From assembly GCF_013113835.1 (NCBI RefSeq), contig NZ_VTYQ01000006.1, forward strand, positions 62,001 to 126,000: a stretch of 64,000 nucleotides of DNA, written 5' to 3'. Of the stretch, positions 37,083 through 46,088 are shown in pieces. Position 1 is the first letter of the stretch. Every line of letters begins with the position of its first letter. Made by a program: the position numbers and the translations under genes. The notes beneath the pieces were generated by a model. That model saw nothing but the letters and a program-made list of their open reading frames with translations. It was not told where the DNA came from and made no database searches. Origin of the DNA: Vibrio sp. RE88 (GTDB lineage Bacteria > Pseudomonadota > Gammaproteobacteria > Enterobacterales > Vibrionaceae).

Positions 37083-37808
37083 ATGGCTAACTCCATGCTC
37101 GAAAAAGAATTAAAACTAGAGTATCAATCCATACAACAAGGCTTCATCAGCTTACTGCCGATCTCAATATTCGTTGTAGTCTTTGGCACTGCATTTGGTC
37201 TGGCGGCCGTTCAGGTCGGGCTGAGCGAATCTTCTTCTTTGTGGATGAGCACGCTGGTTTTTGCTGGCGCATCTCAGTTTGGCGCGTTAGATCTGTGGGG
37301 AACGCATGTCCCTGTTTTTCCTTTAGCTATCACGGTATTTGCCATCAATGCCCGCCACCTTCTTATCGGCGCCACACTGTATCCTCACATTAAAACCATG
37401 AAGGCTTTGCCACGTTACGGCGTGATGTTACTCGCTTCAGATGCCAACTGGGCGATGTCGATGAAGGCGTTTGCTAACAACGAGCACTCGAAAGGGCTAG
37501 GCATTTTGTTTGGTGGCGGTCTCGCGATTTGGATTTTCTGGATTATCGGCACTTGGATCGGCGTTTATTTTGGTAACGCGATTCAAAAACCATCCGCTTA
37601 TGGCATTGATATGGTCATGGGGTGTTTCCTGCTTACCATGGTGCTTGAGGGTAATAAAGACAACGGCACTTACATTATCTGGGCGTCTGCGGCGCTCTCA
37701 TCCATTGCCGCATATTTGTATCTGCCAGAGAACGCTCACGTGATTGTTGGTGCTTTAACCGGAGGCATTGCTGGTGTGCTTGTAGGAGAAAAGAAAAATG
37801 AACATTGA
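37083..37808 (+). CDS. azlC: Branched-chain amino acid exporter subunit AzlC
   Basis: A 241-residue membrane protein with about five to six segments. FGLAAVQVGLSESSSLWMSTLVFAGASQF and AINARHLLIGATLYPH are the AzlC landmarks. With AzlD it exports branched-chain amino acids. The start is uncertain: ATG 37083 is chosen; ATG 37095 and TTG 37056 are in frame. The end overlaps azlD by 11 bases. Confidence 0.9.
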   Translation: MANSMLEKELKLEYQSIQQGFISLLPISIFVVVFGTAFGLAAVQVGLSESSSLWMSTLVFAGASQFGALDLWGTHVPVFPLAITVFAINARHLLIGATLYPHIKTMKALPRYGVMLLASDANWAMSMKAFANNEHSKGLGILFGGGLAIWIFWIIGTWIGVYFGNAIQKPSAYGIDMVMGCFLLTMVLEGNKDNGTYIIWASAALSSIAAYLYLPENAHVIVGALTGGIAGVLVGEKKNEH

Positions 37809-38106
37809 GACAACGGATCTAGGCACCCTGGCGATCATAGCGGTTATGACCATCGTCACCATTATTACTCGCTGGGGTGGCATCTATGTGATGTCTTACA
37901 TTCCCATCAGCCAGCGCGTTCAGCAGTTTATCGCCGCTATGTCGGGTTCAGTGTTAGTAGCGATTATAGCGCCACTGCTTATTACCGGAGACATGGGCGC
38001 TAAGGTCGCCTTGCTGGTGACGGCTATTGGCACACTGGCCTTTAAACGACCTCTGACATCCATCACCCTTGGTATTGTGCTGGCAGCTTTAACGAGAACT
38101 TTTTAG
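37798..38106 (+). CDS. azlD: Branched-chain amino acid exporter small subunit AzlD
   Basis: A 102-residue membrane protein with about four segments (LAIIAVMTIVTIITRWGGIYV, FIAAMSGSVLVAIIAPLLI, VALLVTAIGTLAF, SITLGIVLAALTRTF). The WGG motif in the first one and its position, 11 bases inside azlC, identify AzlD. It forms the exporter with AzlC. Confidence 0.9.
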   Translation: MNIETTDLGTLAIIAVMTIVTIITRWGGIYVMSYIPISQRVQQFIAAMSGSVLVAIIAPLLITGDMGAKVALLVTAIGTLAFKRPLTSITLGIVLAALTRTF

Positions 38107-38121
38107 CGGCACTAGGTAGAA

Positions 38122-38145
38122 AAAGAGCCTTATTTAAGGCTCTTT
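38122..38145 (+). terminator. Terminator after azlD
   Basis: An 11-bp stem AAAGAGCCTTA/TAAGGCTCTTT with a minimal loop, between convergent genes. It resembles the AGAGCCTC hairpins at 30037, 48286 and 49389. Confidence 0.7.
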
Positions 38146-38154
38146 CCATTGGAG

Positions 38155-38730
38155 TCAGGTCGTCGCTGCTTTCAGGTTTCTAAACCATTTTTTAATCGGT
38201 TGGACAATCCAGTATCGCGAAATGAAGAGCCCAATCTGGAACAGAATATACTGACGCCGGCAGTAAAGCATACAGACATAATCAAATTTCTCAGTTGGGC
38301 CTTCAAACAGGATATTGGGGTAAATATACTTTTGTCTTTCAGCGACTTTTGGGTTGCGGGCACCTGACATGAAGTAGCGCTTCTTCATACGATACGCGTC
38401 CCAGCTGGCATAGATAAAGACAAAACCGCGCTCAAAATCAGATAGTTCTCGCTCTACCCAAAGCCCTCCACCTTCAACAATGTTTTCCGTCGCGTGTTGG
38501 AGAGGGTGAGCTTCCATGTGTTTTGGTAAATCCGCGATATAAACCAAAGGGTTGTCGCAGTTGACGGTATACCCTGCGCACATCTCTCCTTTTGAGTCGT
38601 AAAACGCGCGAACACACGTTCGGCTCTTCAATTGCTCTATCTTGCTCGTATTGCCTGATATGGATTGATAGTGCTTGGCAAACTCCAGAAAATCACTGTC
38701 TCTGGAAAGGCGTTTGCTCGGTAAGATCAT
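38155..38730 (-). CDS. Protein of unknown function coupled to an FAD oxidase
   Basis: A 191-residue protein that I do not recognise. The core CAGYTVNCDNPLVYIADLP and GGGLWVERELSDFERGFVFIYASWDAYRMKKR, with a conserved-looking Trp-Asp pair, could belong to an acyltransferase-like (GNAT/autoinducer-synthase-like) fold, but this is only a guess. The C-terminus ends in a hydrophobic and basic stretch (YILFQIGLFISRYWIVQPIKKWFRN), which may touch the membrane. It starts two bases after the stop of the FAD oxidase gene, so the two proteins likely act in one step of a pathway. Confidence 0.6.
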   Translation of the reverse strand: MILPSKRLSRDSDFLEFAKHYQSISGNTSKIEQLKSRTCVRAFYDSKGEMCAGYTVNCDNPLVYIADLPKHMEAHPLQHATENIVEGGGLWVERELSDFERGFVFIYASWDAYRMKKRYFMSGARNPKVAERQKYIYPNILFEGPTEKFDYVCMLYCRRQYILFQIGLFISRYWIVQPIKKWFRNLKAATT

Positions 38731-38732
38731 TC

Positions 38733-40310
38733 TTAACTGTCCTCCGAAAATTGGTAAGAAACCGCCATCTGATAACGGCCCGGAGAAACAATGTCATCGG
38801 GATCAAACGCGGCTTTAATACGGCTGCGCAGTTCTAATGCGTCTTGCTCCAGCTCGAAGTCACTATTGAACGGCATTTCATCAACGGCACGTCGATAGCA
38901 CGGCCACTGGTAGCGTCGATATAAGGCGCGCAATTTACGTACTAAGTCTGTCGCTCTGGTAACTTCATCCGGATTACCTGAGTCGTAGTAAATACTGATA
39001 ATCGCCTGACACAGGTAAGCATTGACGGCGGTTAACGTGACACCAAATTCAAACCCTGCTTTGTCGAAGGCTTGCTGTGACAAACGCATACATTTTTCAA
39101 CGTCTTCGCCCGCCATCGGCAACGTAGGTGCAACCCAATAAAAGCCAGCCCCGTCTTCCACTGGGTTCATTTTTTCCGGAATATTTCCGCGATAGCGCCA
39201 ATAACAACCTTTGAGTGCCAAATCTTTAGGGTTCCCCTCTAGCATCGCCATCATCTCAGTAAAATCATTGAGACTACTCTGCAAACGCCGGTACACGGGC
39301 AAGCTCCCAAGCAAACGACTGGCACTGATTGCTATTTGGTTCATTTGTTTCAGCTTTGCCAAGCTAACTACATTTACTTTAGCGATGGGTTTAAGCAGTG
39401 CTTTTACACGTGCGGCTTTAGCTTTTGCTACTGCCGTAGTGCCTGTGATCACAAACGCACCTGACCAAGGAGATAAGTTGTATTGGTTGCACAGCGATTC
39501 AATATCCGCTTGGTTCGCACCATCACTCGTGCTCCATTTGGTAAAATCGAATCGTTCCATCATGGTGAGCATTCGGTAGGTGTTACCTAAGTGAGGCAAA
39601 CCATCAATGCTGCCTTCTGATTTCAGGCGGCGCATGATATCGATATAGGCAGATAAATCATTCGCACTTTTAAGGCGTACTAAACAACGCAAGCTCGCTT
39701 CTGGCCTAAACATCAGTTCGAACTTCATTTTGCTGATCACTGCGATATTGTTCTGAGTGAACAACTCGTGAAGATTGGCAGCAAGGCCCGCTCGACCACA
39801 ATATCGCGCGCTCTGATTTAGCTTCATCACCTTGCCACTGGCTAAGATTAATTCGCTAATCGTAAAGTGCTGGCTTCGGTTACCAACAGGACCATGACCA
39901 AATCCCCTCTCTAATATATTCCCCATCAGACTGGTATCTGGCCCTGCTCCCGTGCAATCCAACATCCATGGCGTATGTTTGAGATATCCAGACACTTGAC
40001 CTTGTGTTACACCCGGCTCGACCTCAATAACTCCAAGCTCTTCATCAAAGCTCAGTATTCGATTCATGCCGCTAAGATCGAGTAACGTACAACCATCACT
40101 GGCAGGCGTTTTGTAACCATACCCCCAGTTGTTGCCTTTCCCGACAGGATAAACAGGCAGTTTTTTTAAATACGCCTGTTCAATAACTTGTTGCAGCTCC
40201 ATACCATTTTGAGGCTGAAGAATTTGCGGGACGATGCGTGAATGATGGCCAAGGCCACTGCGCAGTTCGATTGGCTGATGCAAATCAACCTGTTCCACAA
40301 CAGATGACAC
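38733..40310 (-). CDS. FAD-binding (PCMH/VAO-type) oxidoreductase
   Basis: A 525-residue flavoprotein. The FAD domain starts with ILQPQNGMELQQVIEQAY and has PVYPVGKGNNWGYGY (about 53-67), then VIEVEPGVTQGQVSGYL and GNILERGFGHGP. The C-terminal part (DPDDIVSPGRY) closes the vanillyl-alcohol-oxidase/p-cresol-methylhydroxylase-like fold. Substrate unknown; phenolic alcohols or hydroxy acids are typical for the family. The start is GTG 40310 with AGGAG six bases upstream. Operon with the unknown 191-residue protein. Confidence 0.85.
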   Translation of the reverse strand: MSSVVEQVDLHQPIELRSGLGHHSRIVPQILQPQNGMELQQVIEQAYLKKLPVYPVGKGNNWGYGYKTPASDGCTLLDLSGMNRILSFDEELGVIEVEPGVTQGQVSGYLKHTPWMLDCTGAGPDTSLMGNILERGFGHGPVGNRSQHFTISELILASGKVMKLNQSARYCGRAGLAANLHELFTQNNIAVISKMKFELMFRPEASLRCLVRLKSANDLSAYIDIMRRLKSEGSIDGLPHLGNTYRMLTMMERFDFTKWSTSDGANQADIESLCNQYNLSPWSGAFVITGTTAVAKAKAARVKALLKPIAKVNVVSLAKLKQMNQIAISASRLLGSLPVYRRLQSSLNDFTEMMAMLEGNPKDLALKGCYWRYRGNIPEKMNPVEDGAGFYWVAPTLPMAGEDVEKCMRLSQQAFDKAGFEFGVTLTAVNAYLCQAIISIYYDSGNPDEVTRATDLVRKLRALYRRYQWPCYRRAVDEMPFNSDFELEQDALELRSRIKAAFDPDDIVSPGRYQMAVSYQFSEDS

Positions 40311-40550
40311 GTGTAGCTCCTTTACTGGTGAATAATACGGCTATCAAGGAGTTACTCGATAGCTTTGTCTGCTGTTTCAATTAGGAGCAGAATTATCTCA
40401 GCAGCTTAAATATCAAACAACACACATATCTGCGGGGTGAATGCATTCAGCAAAAACAAGTAGGTAACAACATTCATATTGACCAGGTAAATACAACAAG
40501 AAAAACGGCAAAAGTGATTTATGGAATGGAAGTTCATGAGAGAAAGAGAG

Positions 40551-40575
40551 TGTGCTCATTTACACAATGAGCACA
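40551..40575 (-). terminator. Hairpin after the GltB-like gene
   Basis: A perfect 10-bp stem TGTGCTCATT/AATGAGCACA with a five-base loop, lying just downstream of the minus-strand stop at 40582. On that strand CTCTCTTTC follows. Confidence 0.6.
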
Positions 40576-40581
40576 TTGAGG

Positions 40582-42063
40582 CTATCGGTGATGTTGGTAC
40601 AACTCATCCAGCGCGACTGATAATCCGTCTTCTTTGACAATGCGGATATGTTCGCGAGCTAAATCGCGTGCATTGGTCACGCCACATGAGTGAGCGATCA
40701 GGCCAATACCGTAGTGGATGTATTTGTTGTAATTTGCGACACGCTCCATTTTGTCTTCAACGTTCAATCCTTGTTGCAGGCGCACGTCATGAGTGGTGAT
40801 GCCTGTCGGACACGTGTCTTTATTGCATTGCAGCGCCTGAATACAGCCCAGTGCAAACATGTGGCCTCGAGCAGAAACAACAAAATCGGCACCTAGAGCG
40901 ATCGCCCAAGCTACTTTGGAAGGCGTAATGAGCTTGCCAGAGGCAACCACTTTAATTCTCGGGATTAGACCACGCTCATTAAGTAAATTTACTACTAGAG
41001 GCAGACTTTCTTTTAACGGCAGCCCAACGTAATCCATGAGTGGTTGAGGCGCGGCTCCGGTACCACCGTCAGCGCTATCAATCGTAATGAAATCGGGGGC
41101 ACTGTCATGGCCTCGCTTTTCTATTTCATCGAGAAGATCTTTGAACCATACTTGTGAGCCAATGACACTTTTAAAGCCAACGGGTTTACCCGTCACTTCT
41201 CGAATACGATGGATCATATCAAGTAAATCACCCACATTACGGATATCTTTATGTCCGTTTGGGCTGATGGAGTCGTGCCCCTGAGGGATACCACGAATTT
41301 GAGCAATTTCAGCAGTAACTTTGCGCCCGGGTAGCATGCCGCCTTTGCCCGGTTTCGCTCCCTGACTGATTTTTATCTCAAACATTCTTACATTATCATG
41401 TGCGGCCAGTTCTCGCAGTTTGTCATCAGAGAGCTGACCATCTTGATCGCGAACACCGTACTTAGCTGTCCCGATCTGAAACACAATGTCGCAGTCACCT
41501 TCCAAGTGATACGAGCTTAAGCCACCCTCTCCCGTGTTCATCCAGCATCCTGCGATCTTTGCGCCTTTAGACAAGGCTCGAACCGCAGGCTTTGATAAGG
41601 CACCAAAACTCATTCCGGAGATATTGAAAATCGATGACGTGGTATAAGGCGTTCGGCAACCTTCACCGATGGTGACCGCAGCCGGGGATACAGCGTCTTC
41701 CTCTAACGTGGGAAACGCGCAATTCATAAACATGATGGTGCCCGTCGCGTCCAGATTGCGGGTCGAGCCGAAAGCTATCGTACGATCAACATTTTTCGCT
41801 GCTTTGTATACCCAGCTACGTTCTGCACGATTGAATGGCATTTCCTCTCTGTCCATAGCAAAGAAATATTGCCTGAAGAACTCTCCCTGTTTCTCAAACA
41901 AGTAGCGAAAACGCCCAATGACAGGATAGTTGTGTCGAATGGCATGTTTGTGCTGGCGTTTGTCTGCAACGTACATGTACAAAACACTGATTACACCAAG
42001 CCCAATCGCGATAATGAAAAGCCCTGAGAATAGATCGATCCCGATGACAAAAAATTCACCCAT
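40582..42063 (-). CDS. FMN-binding glutamate-synthase-like protein (membrane-anchored)
   Basis: A 493-residue protein. One N-terminal membrane segment (LFSGLFIIAIGLGVISVLYMYV), then the FMN domain of glutamate synthase: SFGALSKPAVRALSKGAKIAG, EGGLSSYH, SPNGHKDIRN and TIDSADGGTGAAP. The three cysteines of a [3Fe-4S] site are kept in CIQALQCNKDTCPTG (C-x5-C-x4-C, as in GltB). The glutaminase domain is missing, so its reaction is unknown. ATG 42063 follows GGAG; the longer frame starts before it. Confidence 0.88.
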   Translation of the reverse strand: MGEFFVIGIDLFSGLFIIAIGLGVISVLYMYVADKRQHKHAIRHNYPVIGRFRYLFEKQGEFFRQYFFAMDREEMPFNRAERSWVYKAAKNVDRTIAFGSTRNLDATGTIMFMNCAFPTLEEDAVSPAAVTIGEGCRTPYTTSSIFNISGMSFGALSKPAVRALSKGAKIAGCWMNTGEGGLSSYHLEGDCDIVFQIGTAKYGVRDQDGQLSDDKLRELAAHDNVRMFEIKISQGAKPGKGGMLPGRKVTAEIAQIRGIPQGHDSISPNGHKDIRNVGDLLDMIHRIREVTGKPVGFKSVIGSQVWFKDLLDEIEKRGHDSAPDFITIDSADGGTGAAPQPLMDYVGLPLKESLPLVVNLLNERGLIPRIKVVASGKLITPSKVAWAIALGADFVVSARGHMFALGCIQALQCNKDTCPTGITTHDVRLQQGLNVEDKMERVANYNKYIHYGIGLIAHSCGVTNARDLAREHIRIVKEDGLSVALDELYQHHR

Positions 42064-42177
42064 TTTATGCTCCAGTAGTCTTTGCATTTTCTATTTGTAT
42101 AGACCGTCTTCATCAATATAGTTGACGATCTGGAGCAATTTGAATTTTTTCAATCAATTAGCGGTTTCAATTCGTGA

Positions 42178-42396
42178 TTAAGTAACTTGATCTAAAACGC
42201 TCTGTTTTCTCGCCGGCATCTTTTCCGATCGTAAACCTTGGTCTTCAACTCTGGTATTCCAAATGTAAACTGGGCCACTGCTTGCGCAATCATTGCAAAT
42301 AATATGGTGTTCCAGCTCGTTAGAGTTCCACGCGCTCGGCTTCATTTCCTTTACCAAATGCGTGCTTCCACAGAATGGGCAGGGTTTTAAGTTCAT
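42178..42396 (-). CDS. Lar-like zinc-ribbon protein
   Basis: A 72-residue protein starting MNLKPCPFCGSTHLVKEM, with a second pair CNDCASSGPVYIWN. The CPFCGS...CxxCxxxGP arrangement is that of the restriction alleviation (Lar) family known from the Rac prophage. The family also contains chromosomal members without known function. It lies 13 bases after the ToxR-like gene, so they share a transcript. Confidence 0.75.
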   Translation of the reverse strand: MNLKPCPFCGSTHLVKEMKPSAWNSNELEHHIICNDCASSGPVYIWNTRVEDQGLRSEKMPARKQSVLDQVT

Positions 42397-42409
42397 GTTC
42401 AACCTTTGA

Positions 42410-42949
42410 TTACAGAATGTTGAGTATTTCCGCTGCAGTACTCTTAAACGCGAACAGCAAAAACAATGCAAGAATGAAGAATTCGAAGCGCAGTAGTATT
42501 GAGTTCACCACCAAAAACTGAGGCTGGGCGATACCTTTTATACCTCGGTTTTCACGCTTTTCAGTCTGGCTGTTTTCGTTGCTCGACTCGCTAGCTTCTG
42601 ACGGATTGACTGCACTTAACGTGATGACTGACGCAATAAACTCGTAACCAGACTTCGGAACTGTTTTGATAAAGGCTGGAGACTTAGTAGAGTCGTTGAG
42701 CGCTTTTCTTAACGTCGATACTGATTGAGTCAAACTGGAGCTATCGACAAAAATCTCTCGCTCAATCCAGAGCACTTCGATTAACTCCTTACGCTGAATC
42801 GTTCGATGACTATGCTCGACAAAGTAATCCAGTAAACGACATTCGTTTGAACCTAAAAGGATGTCGCTATCGTCGCCTTCGATGTAGCTCAGCGTGTTTT
42901 TCTTAGGCCTAAAGAGAAATTGATTGCCAATGTTATAAACTCTTTCCAT
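42410..42949 (-). CDS. ToxR-like membrane-bound winged-helix regulator
   Basis: A 179-residue protein. Residues ~5-112 form an OmpR/ToxR-type winged helix (LGSNECRLLDYFVEHSHRTIQRKELIEVLW, FVDSSSLTQSVSTLRKALNDS, FIKTVPKSGYEFIA). A linker of about 35 polar residues leads to a C-terminal membrane segment (FEFFILALFLLFAFKSTA) with hardly any periplasmic part, unlike ToxR or CadC. It probably binds DNA from the membrane; its targets may be the neighbouring RND operon or the Lar-like gene. Confidence 0.85.
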   Translation of the reverse strand: MERVYNIGNQFLFRPKKNTLSYIEGDDSDILLGSNECRLLDYFVEHSHRTIQRKELIEVLWIEREIFVDSSSLTQSVSTLRKALNDSTKSPAFIKTVPKSGYEFIASVITLSAVNPSEASESSNENSQTEKRENRGIKGIAQPQFLVVNSILLRFEFFILALFLLFAFKSTAAEILNIL

Positions 42950-42987
42950 CGCAATTTAACCTAGCACAAGTAAATGAATGGGAAAGA

Positions 42988-43012
42988 ACGGTAGGAAACC
43001 ATTACCTACCGT
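42988..43012 (-). terminator. Hairpin after the RND pump gene
   Basis: An 8-bp perfect stem ACGGTAGG/CCTACCGT with a nine-base loop; on the minus strand TTCTTTCCC follows. It lies right after the pump gene's stop. Confidence 0.6.
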
Positions 43013-43020
43013 CCAGTTTG

Positions 43021-46000
43021 CTATACAGCGTTAGCTTCTGTCGTCAGCGTTCGCTGTGGTTCACTGACTTTGTTTTTATTGAAATCTTCAGCGATAGCAA
43101 GGTACACAGCGGGTAACACGAACAAGGTAAACAAGGTGCCGATAATCATGCCTGCGACTAATATGATGCCTATGCTGTTTCGTGCTTCTGCCCCGGCTCC
43201 TGTCACCAGTACAAGCGGGAAATGCCCTAAAACCGTTGCTGCGGTCGTCATTAATATGGGTCTTAGACGAATCTTTGCCCCTTGAATGACAGCTTCCAGT
43301 TTCTGGTGGCCCTGATGTTGAAGTTCATTGGCAAATTCAGTAATGAGGATGCCATTTTTAGCCACCAACCCGACTAAGGTGATAAAGCCAATCTGGGCAT
43401 AGATGTTCATACTCGTCAGCCCGAGAAAAGCAAACGACATTGCACCAGCTAACGCCAAAGGTACTGACCCTAACAATACAACCAGAGGTGAGCGGAAGCT
43501 GTTGAATTGAATCGACAACACCATATAGACAACGAACAATGCCACAGCCAGTACGGTAAACAGGCTGTTACCTTCTTGCCTTAGCTGGCGACTACTGCCT
43601 GCATAGTTGACTTGGTAACCTTTCGGCAAAATGTCACTCGCGGTTTGTTCCAGTAGAGTAAGCGCTTGATCCGGAGTCACTCCAGGGACCAATCCACCTA
43701 AGATTCGGAATGAGTTGAGCTGATTGAATCTTGAAATGCTGCGTACATTAACGGTCTGCTCCAGCGATGCGACACTACTTAGAGGCACAAAGTCTCCTGC
43801 GGGCGTTTTGATCTGGAGATCAAGCAGTGATTCACTGGTTGAGCGAGACTGCACATCGACCATAGGAATCACTCGATAGGCTTTCCCGTTGCTGTCAAAA
43901 CGCGTTACCTCTTGTTCAGACACCATTAATGAAATTTGGTCTGTCACTGCTTTGGTTGTCAGGCCAAGATCCACCATTTTCTTATTGTCGAAGTTTAGCC
44001 GAGCGTGTGGCATATCAATTTTCAGATCGGTATCGACGAACATGAATTTTCCGCTTTGCTGCGCGGCTTCAAGCAGTTGATACGCGTACTGAAGCATGTT
44101 CGCGTAACTGTCTTGAGATTGAATTACCATTTCTACATCAAATTGTCCCGCAGTAGGCAATGGCTTCGGCATGGTTGGATAAACGCGAAGACCCGTAACA
44201 TCTTTTAACGTAAAGTAAATGTTCTGCAGCATATCCGACACCGAGTAAGCACGCTCTTCATAGGGAACAAAATTAATCCCACTGAAACCACCTTGCTCAG
44301 TCACGGTTTGCCAGACGATGTCCACACCTTCCATCGGTAAAATTGAGCCGACAGCCTGCTGCATGTACCGATTGTTATATTCCAGTGCTCCACCTGATGG
44401 CGCTTCTGAAATTACAAAGATAGAGCTTTGATCTTCAACCGGTGCGAGCTCTTTCTGGGACAACAAATAGAAAGGAACGGTAAGCAATGACAACACAACC
44501 GCTGAAAACAGCATCGCTCTGCGATGAACAAAGACACCACGTAATGCAGACTCATAAGCCGTCGATAAACGCTCAAATACAGAGTTGATCTTCTGTGTCA
44601 GCTTGCCCTCTTGGCCTTTTTCTGGCGACACATAGGCGCTCATAATAGGTGACAACGTAATGGCGACCACGCCAGAGAACAACACCGCAATCGCAAGCGT
44701 GAACGCAAATTCTTTGAACAAAGCACCGGATAGACCACTAACAAAACCTATTGGCGCAAACACGAGTGCAAGTGTGATCGTCATGGAGAAAATCGGGCGC
44801 AACAACTCACGTGAGCTGATCAAGGCAGCCTCAATACGCCCTTTCCCACTGCGCATATGGCGAGCAACGTTTTCAACCACAACAATCGCATCATCGACGA
44901 CAAGGCCAACAGATAGGACGATGGCTAGAATGGTCAAAAGGTTGAGTGAAAAGCCCGCCATTGCCATCGCAGCAACACTGCCCAAAATGGAAATCGGTAT
45001 CGTGATCAAAGGAACTAATGCGGTGCGGAACGACCCCATCAGCAGCAAGATCACAATGCCCACTAAGAGTATTGTTTCCGCCAGCGTGGTAAAAATTTCA
45101 CGCAGTGCATCACGCATGTACAAAGTACCATCATAACCAATCGTTATCGCTGTGCCTTGTGGTAAACGCTCGTTAACGACAGCCAACTGCTGGTATAACT
45201 CGTCACCAATTGTGATTTCATTTGACCCCGGAGAAGTGACAATGCCAATAAAGACAGACTCATTCAGGTCAAGACGCGCCGTGTCAGAGCCTCGGTCTTC
45301 ACCCATTTCTATTCTGGCTATGTCCCCCAAGTGAACCACTGTATCGCCATTTTTCTTGATGATCAGATCTCGAAAGTCCTTTGCATCCCGCTGCAGGGCA
45401 TTACTCATGATGCTGATGTTCTGAACATCATTTTCCGCACTGCCCAGCGACGCGATAACATTGTTATCGTTCAGGGCCTGATGAACCTCTTGCGCGCCGA
45501 TGTTCAAGCTCGCCATTTTTAGAGGGTTCAGCCAAACTCGGATTGCAGGCTTACGGCCACCTAATACATCTGAACTTTGCACACCTTCAATCGACGCGAA
45601 CCATGGCGTCACATTTCGTTCCAGATAGTCAGTCAGCGCCGGTCGATCCATGGTTTCGCTTGAGACGTTCAGGTAGAAGGTCGCACTTGGTCGATCAACA
45701 CGAGCCACTGAGACACTCGGGTCTTGTGCCCCTTCAGGCAATTCATACGCTATCTGGCTAAGCCTTGAATTCAGCTCTGCAAGTGCATCCGTGCTGTTTT
45801 CATTCAGTTTCAGCCACGCGGTTACTTTACTCACGCCCGCGGTGGTCGAGGAGTCAACATAGTCAACACCAGGTACACTCATCGCGACCTTTTCAATTGG
45901 CTCAGTAATAAAGCCTTTAACCACGTCAGACGAAACCCCGACGTATTCTGTCGTGATAATCAGAGATGAGCTCTCAATTTGAGGAAACTGAGAGATAGGC

Positions 46001-46086
46001 AATCGAGAAGATGCCATTAACCCTGCGATTGTAATCACCAATGAAATGACAATCGCAAACACAGGTTTTTTAACAAACACATCCAT
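43021..46086 (-). CDS. RND multidrug efflux pump, inner membrane subunit (HAE1 family)
   Basis: A 1021-residue transporter of the AcrB/MexB superfamily, HAE1 branch. TM4 holds the proton-relay Asp pair in VGLVVDDAIVVVENVARHMRSG (about residue 400). There are 12 membrane segments and two large periplasmic loops, e.g. SISRFNQLNSFRILGGL and FITLVGLVAKNGILITEFANEL. It expels drugs, detergents or bile-type compounds with the proton gradient. It follows the adaptor gene by two bases. The outer membrane channel is not encoded nearby, so a TolC-like protein from elsewhere is needed. Confidence 0.94.
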   Translation of the reverse strand: MDVFVKKPVFAIVISLVITIAGLMASSRLPISQFPQIESSSLIITTEYVGVSSDVVKGFITEPIEKVAMSVPGVDYVDSSTTAGVSKVTAWLKLNENSTDALAELNSRLSQIAYELPEGAQDPSVSVARVDRPSATFYLNVSSETMDRPALTDYLERNVTPWFASIEGVQSSDVLGGRKPAIRVWLNPLKMASLNIGAQEVHQALNDNNVIASLGSAENDVQNISIMSNALQRDAKDFRDLIIKKNGDTVVHLGDIARIEMGEDRGSDTARLDLNESVFIGIVTSPGSNEITIGDELYQQLAVVNERLPQGTAITIGYDGTLYMRDALREIFTTLAETILLVGIVILLLMGSFRTALVPLITIPISILGSVAAMAMAGFSLNLLTILAIVLSVGLVVDDAIVVVENVARHMRSGKGRIEAALISSRELLRPIFSMTITLALVFAPIGFVSGLSGALFKEFAFTLAIAVLFSGVVAITLSPIMSAYVSPEKGQEGKLTQKINSVFERLSTAYESALRGVFVHRRAMLFSAVVLSLLTVPFYLLSQKELAPVEDQSSIFVISEAPSGGALEYNNRYMQQAVGSILPMEGVDIVWQTVTEQGGFSGINFVPYEERAYSVSDMLQNIYFTLKDVTGLRVYPTMPKPLPTAGQFDVEMVIQSQDSYANMLQYAYQLLEAAQQSGKFMFVDTDLKIDMPHARLNFDNKKMVDLGLTTKAVTDQISLMVSEQEVTRFDSNGKAYRVIPMVDVQSRSTSESLLDLQIKTPAGDFVPLSSVASLEQTVNVRSISRFNQLNSFRILGGLVPGVTPDQALTLLEQTASDILPKGYQVNYAGSSRQLRQEGNSLFTVLAVALFVVYMVLSIQFNSFRSPLVVLLGSVPLALAGAMSFAFLGLTSMNIYAQIGFITLVGLVAKNGILITEFANELQHQGHQKLEAVIQGAKIRLRPILMTTAATVLGHFPLVLVTGAGAEARNSIGIILVAGMIIGTLFTLFVLPAVYLAIAEDFNKNKVSEPQRTLTTEANAV

Positions 46087-46088
46087 GT

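Noticed and set aside
44660..45136. 158-codon frame opposite the RND pump gene
   Set aside because: Antisense shadow of a well-conserved gene, without a ribosome binding site.
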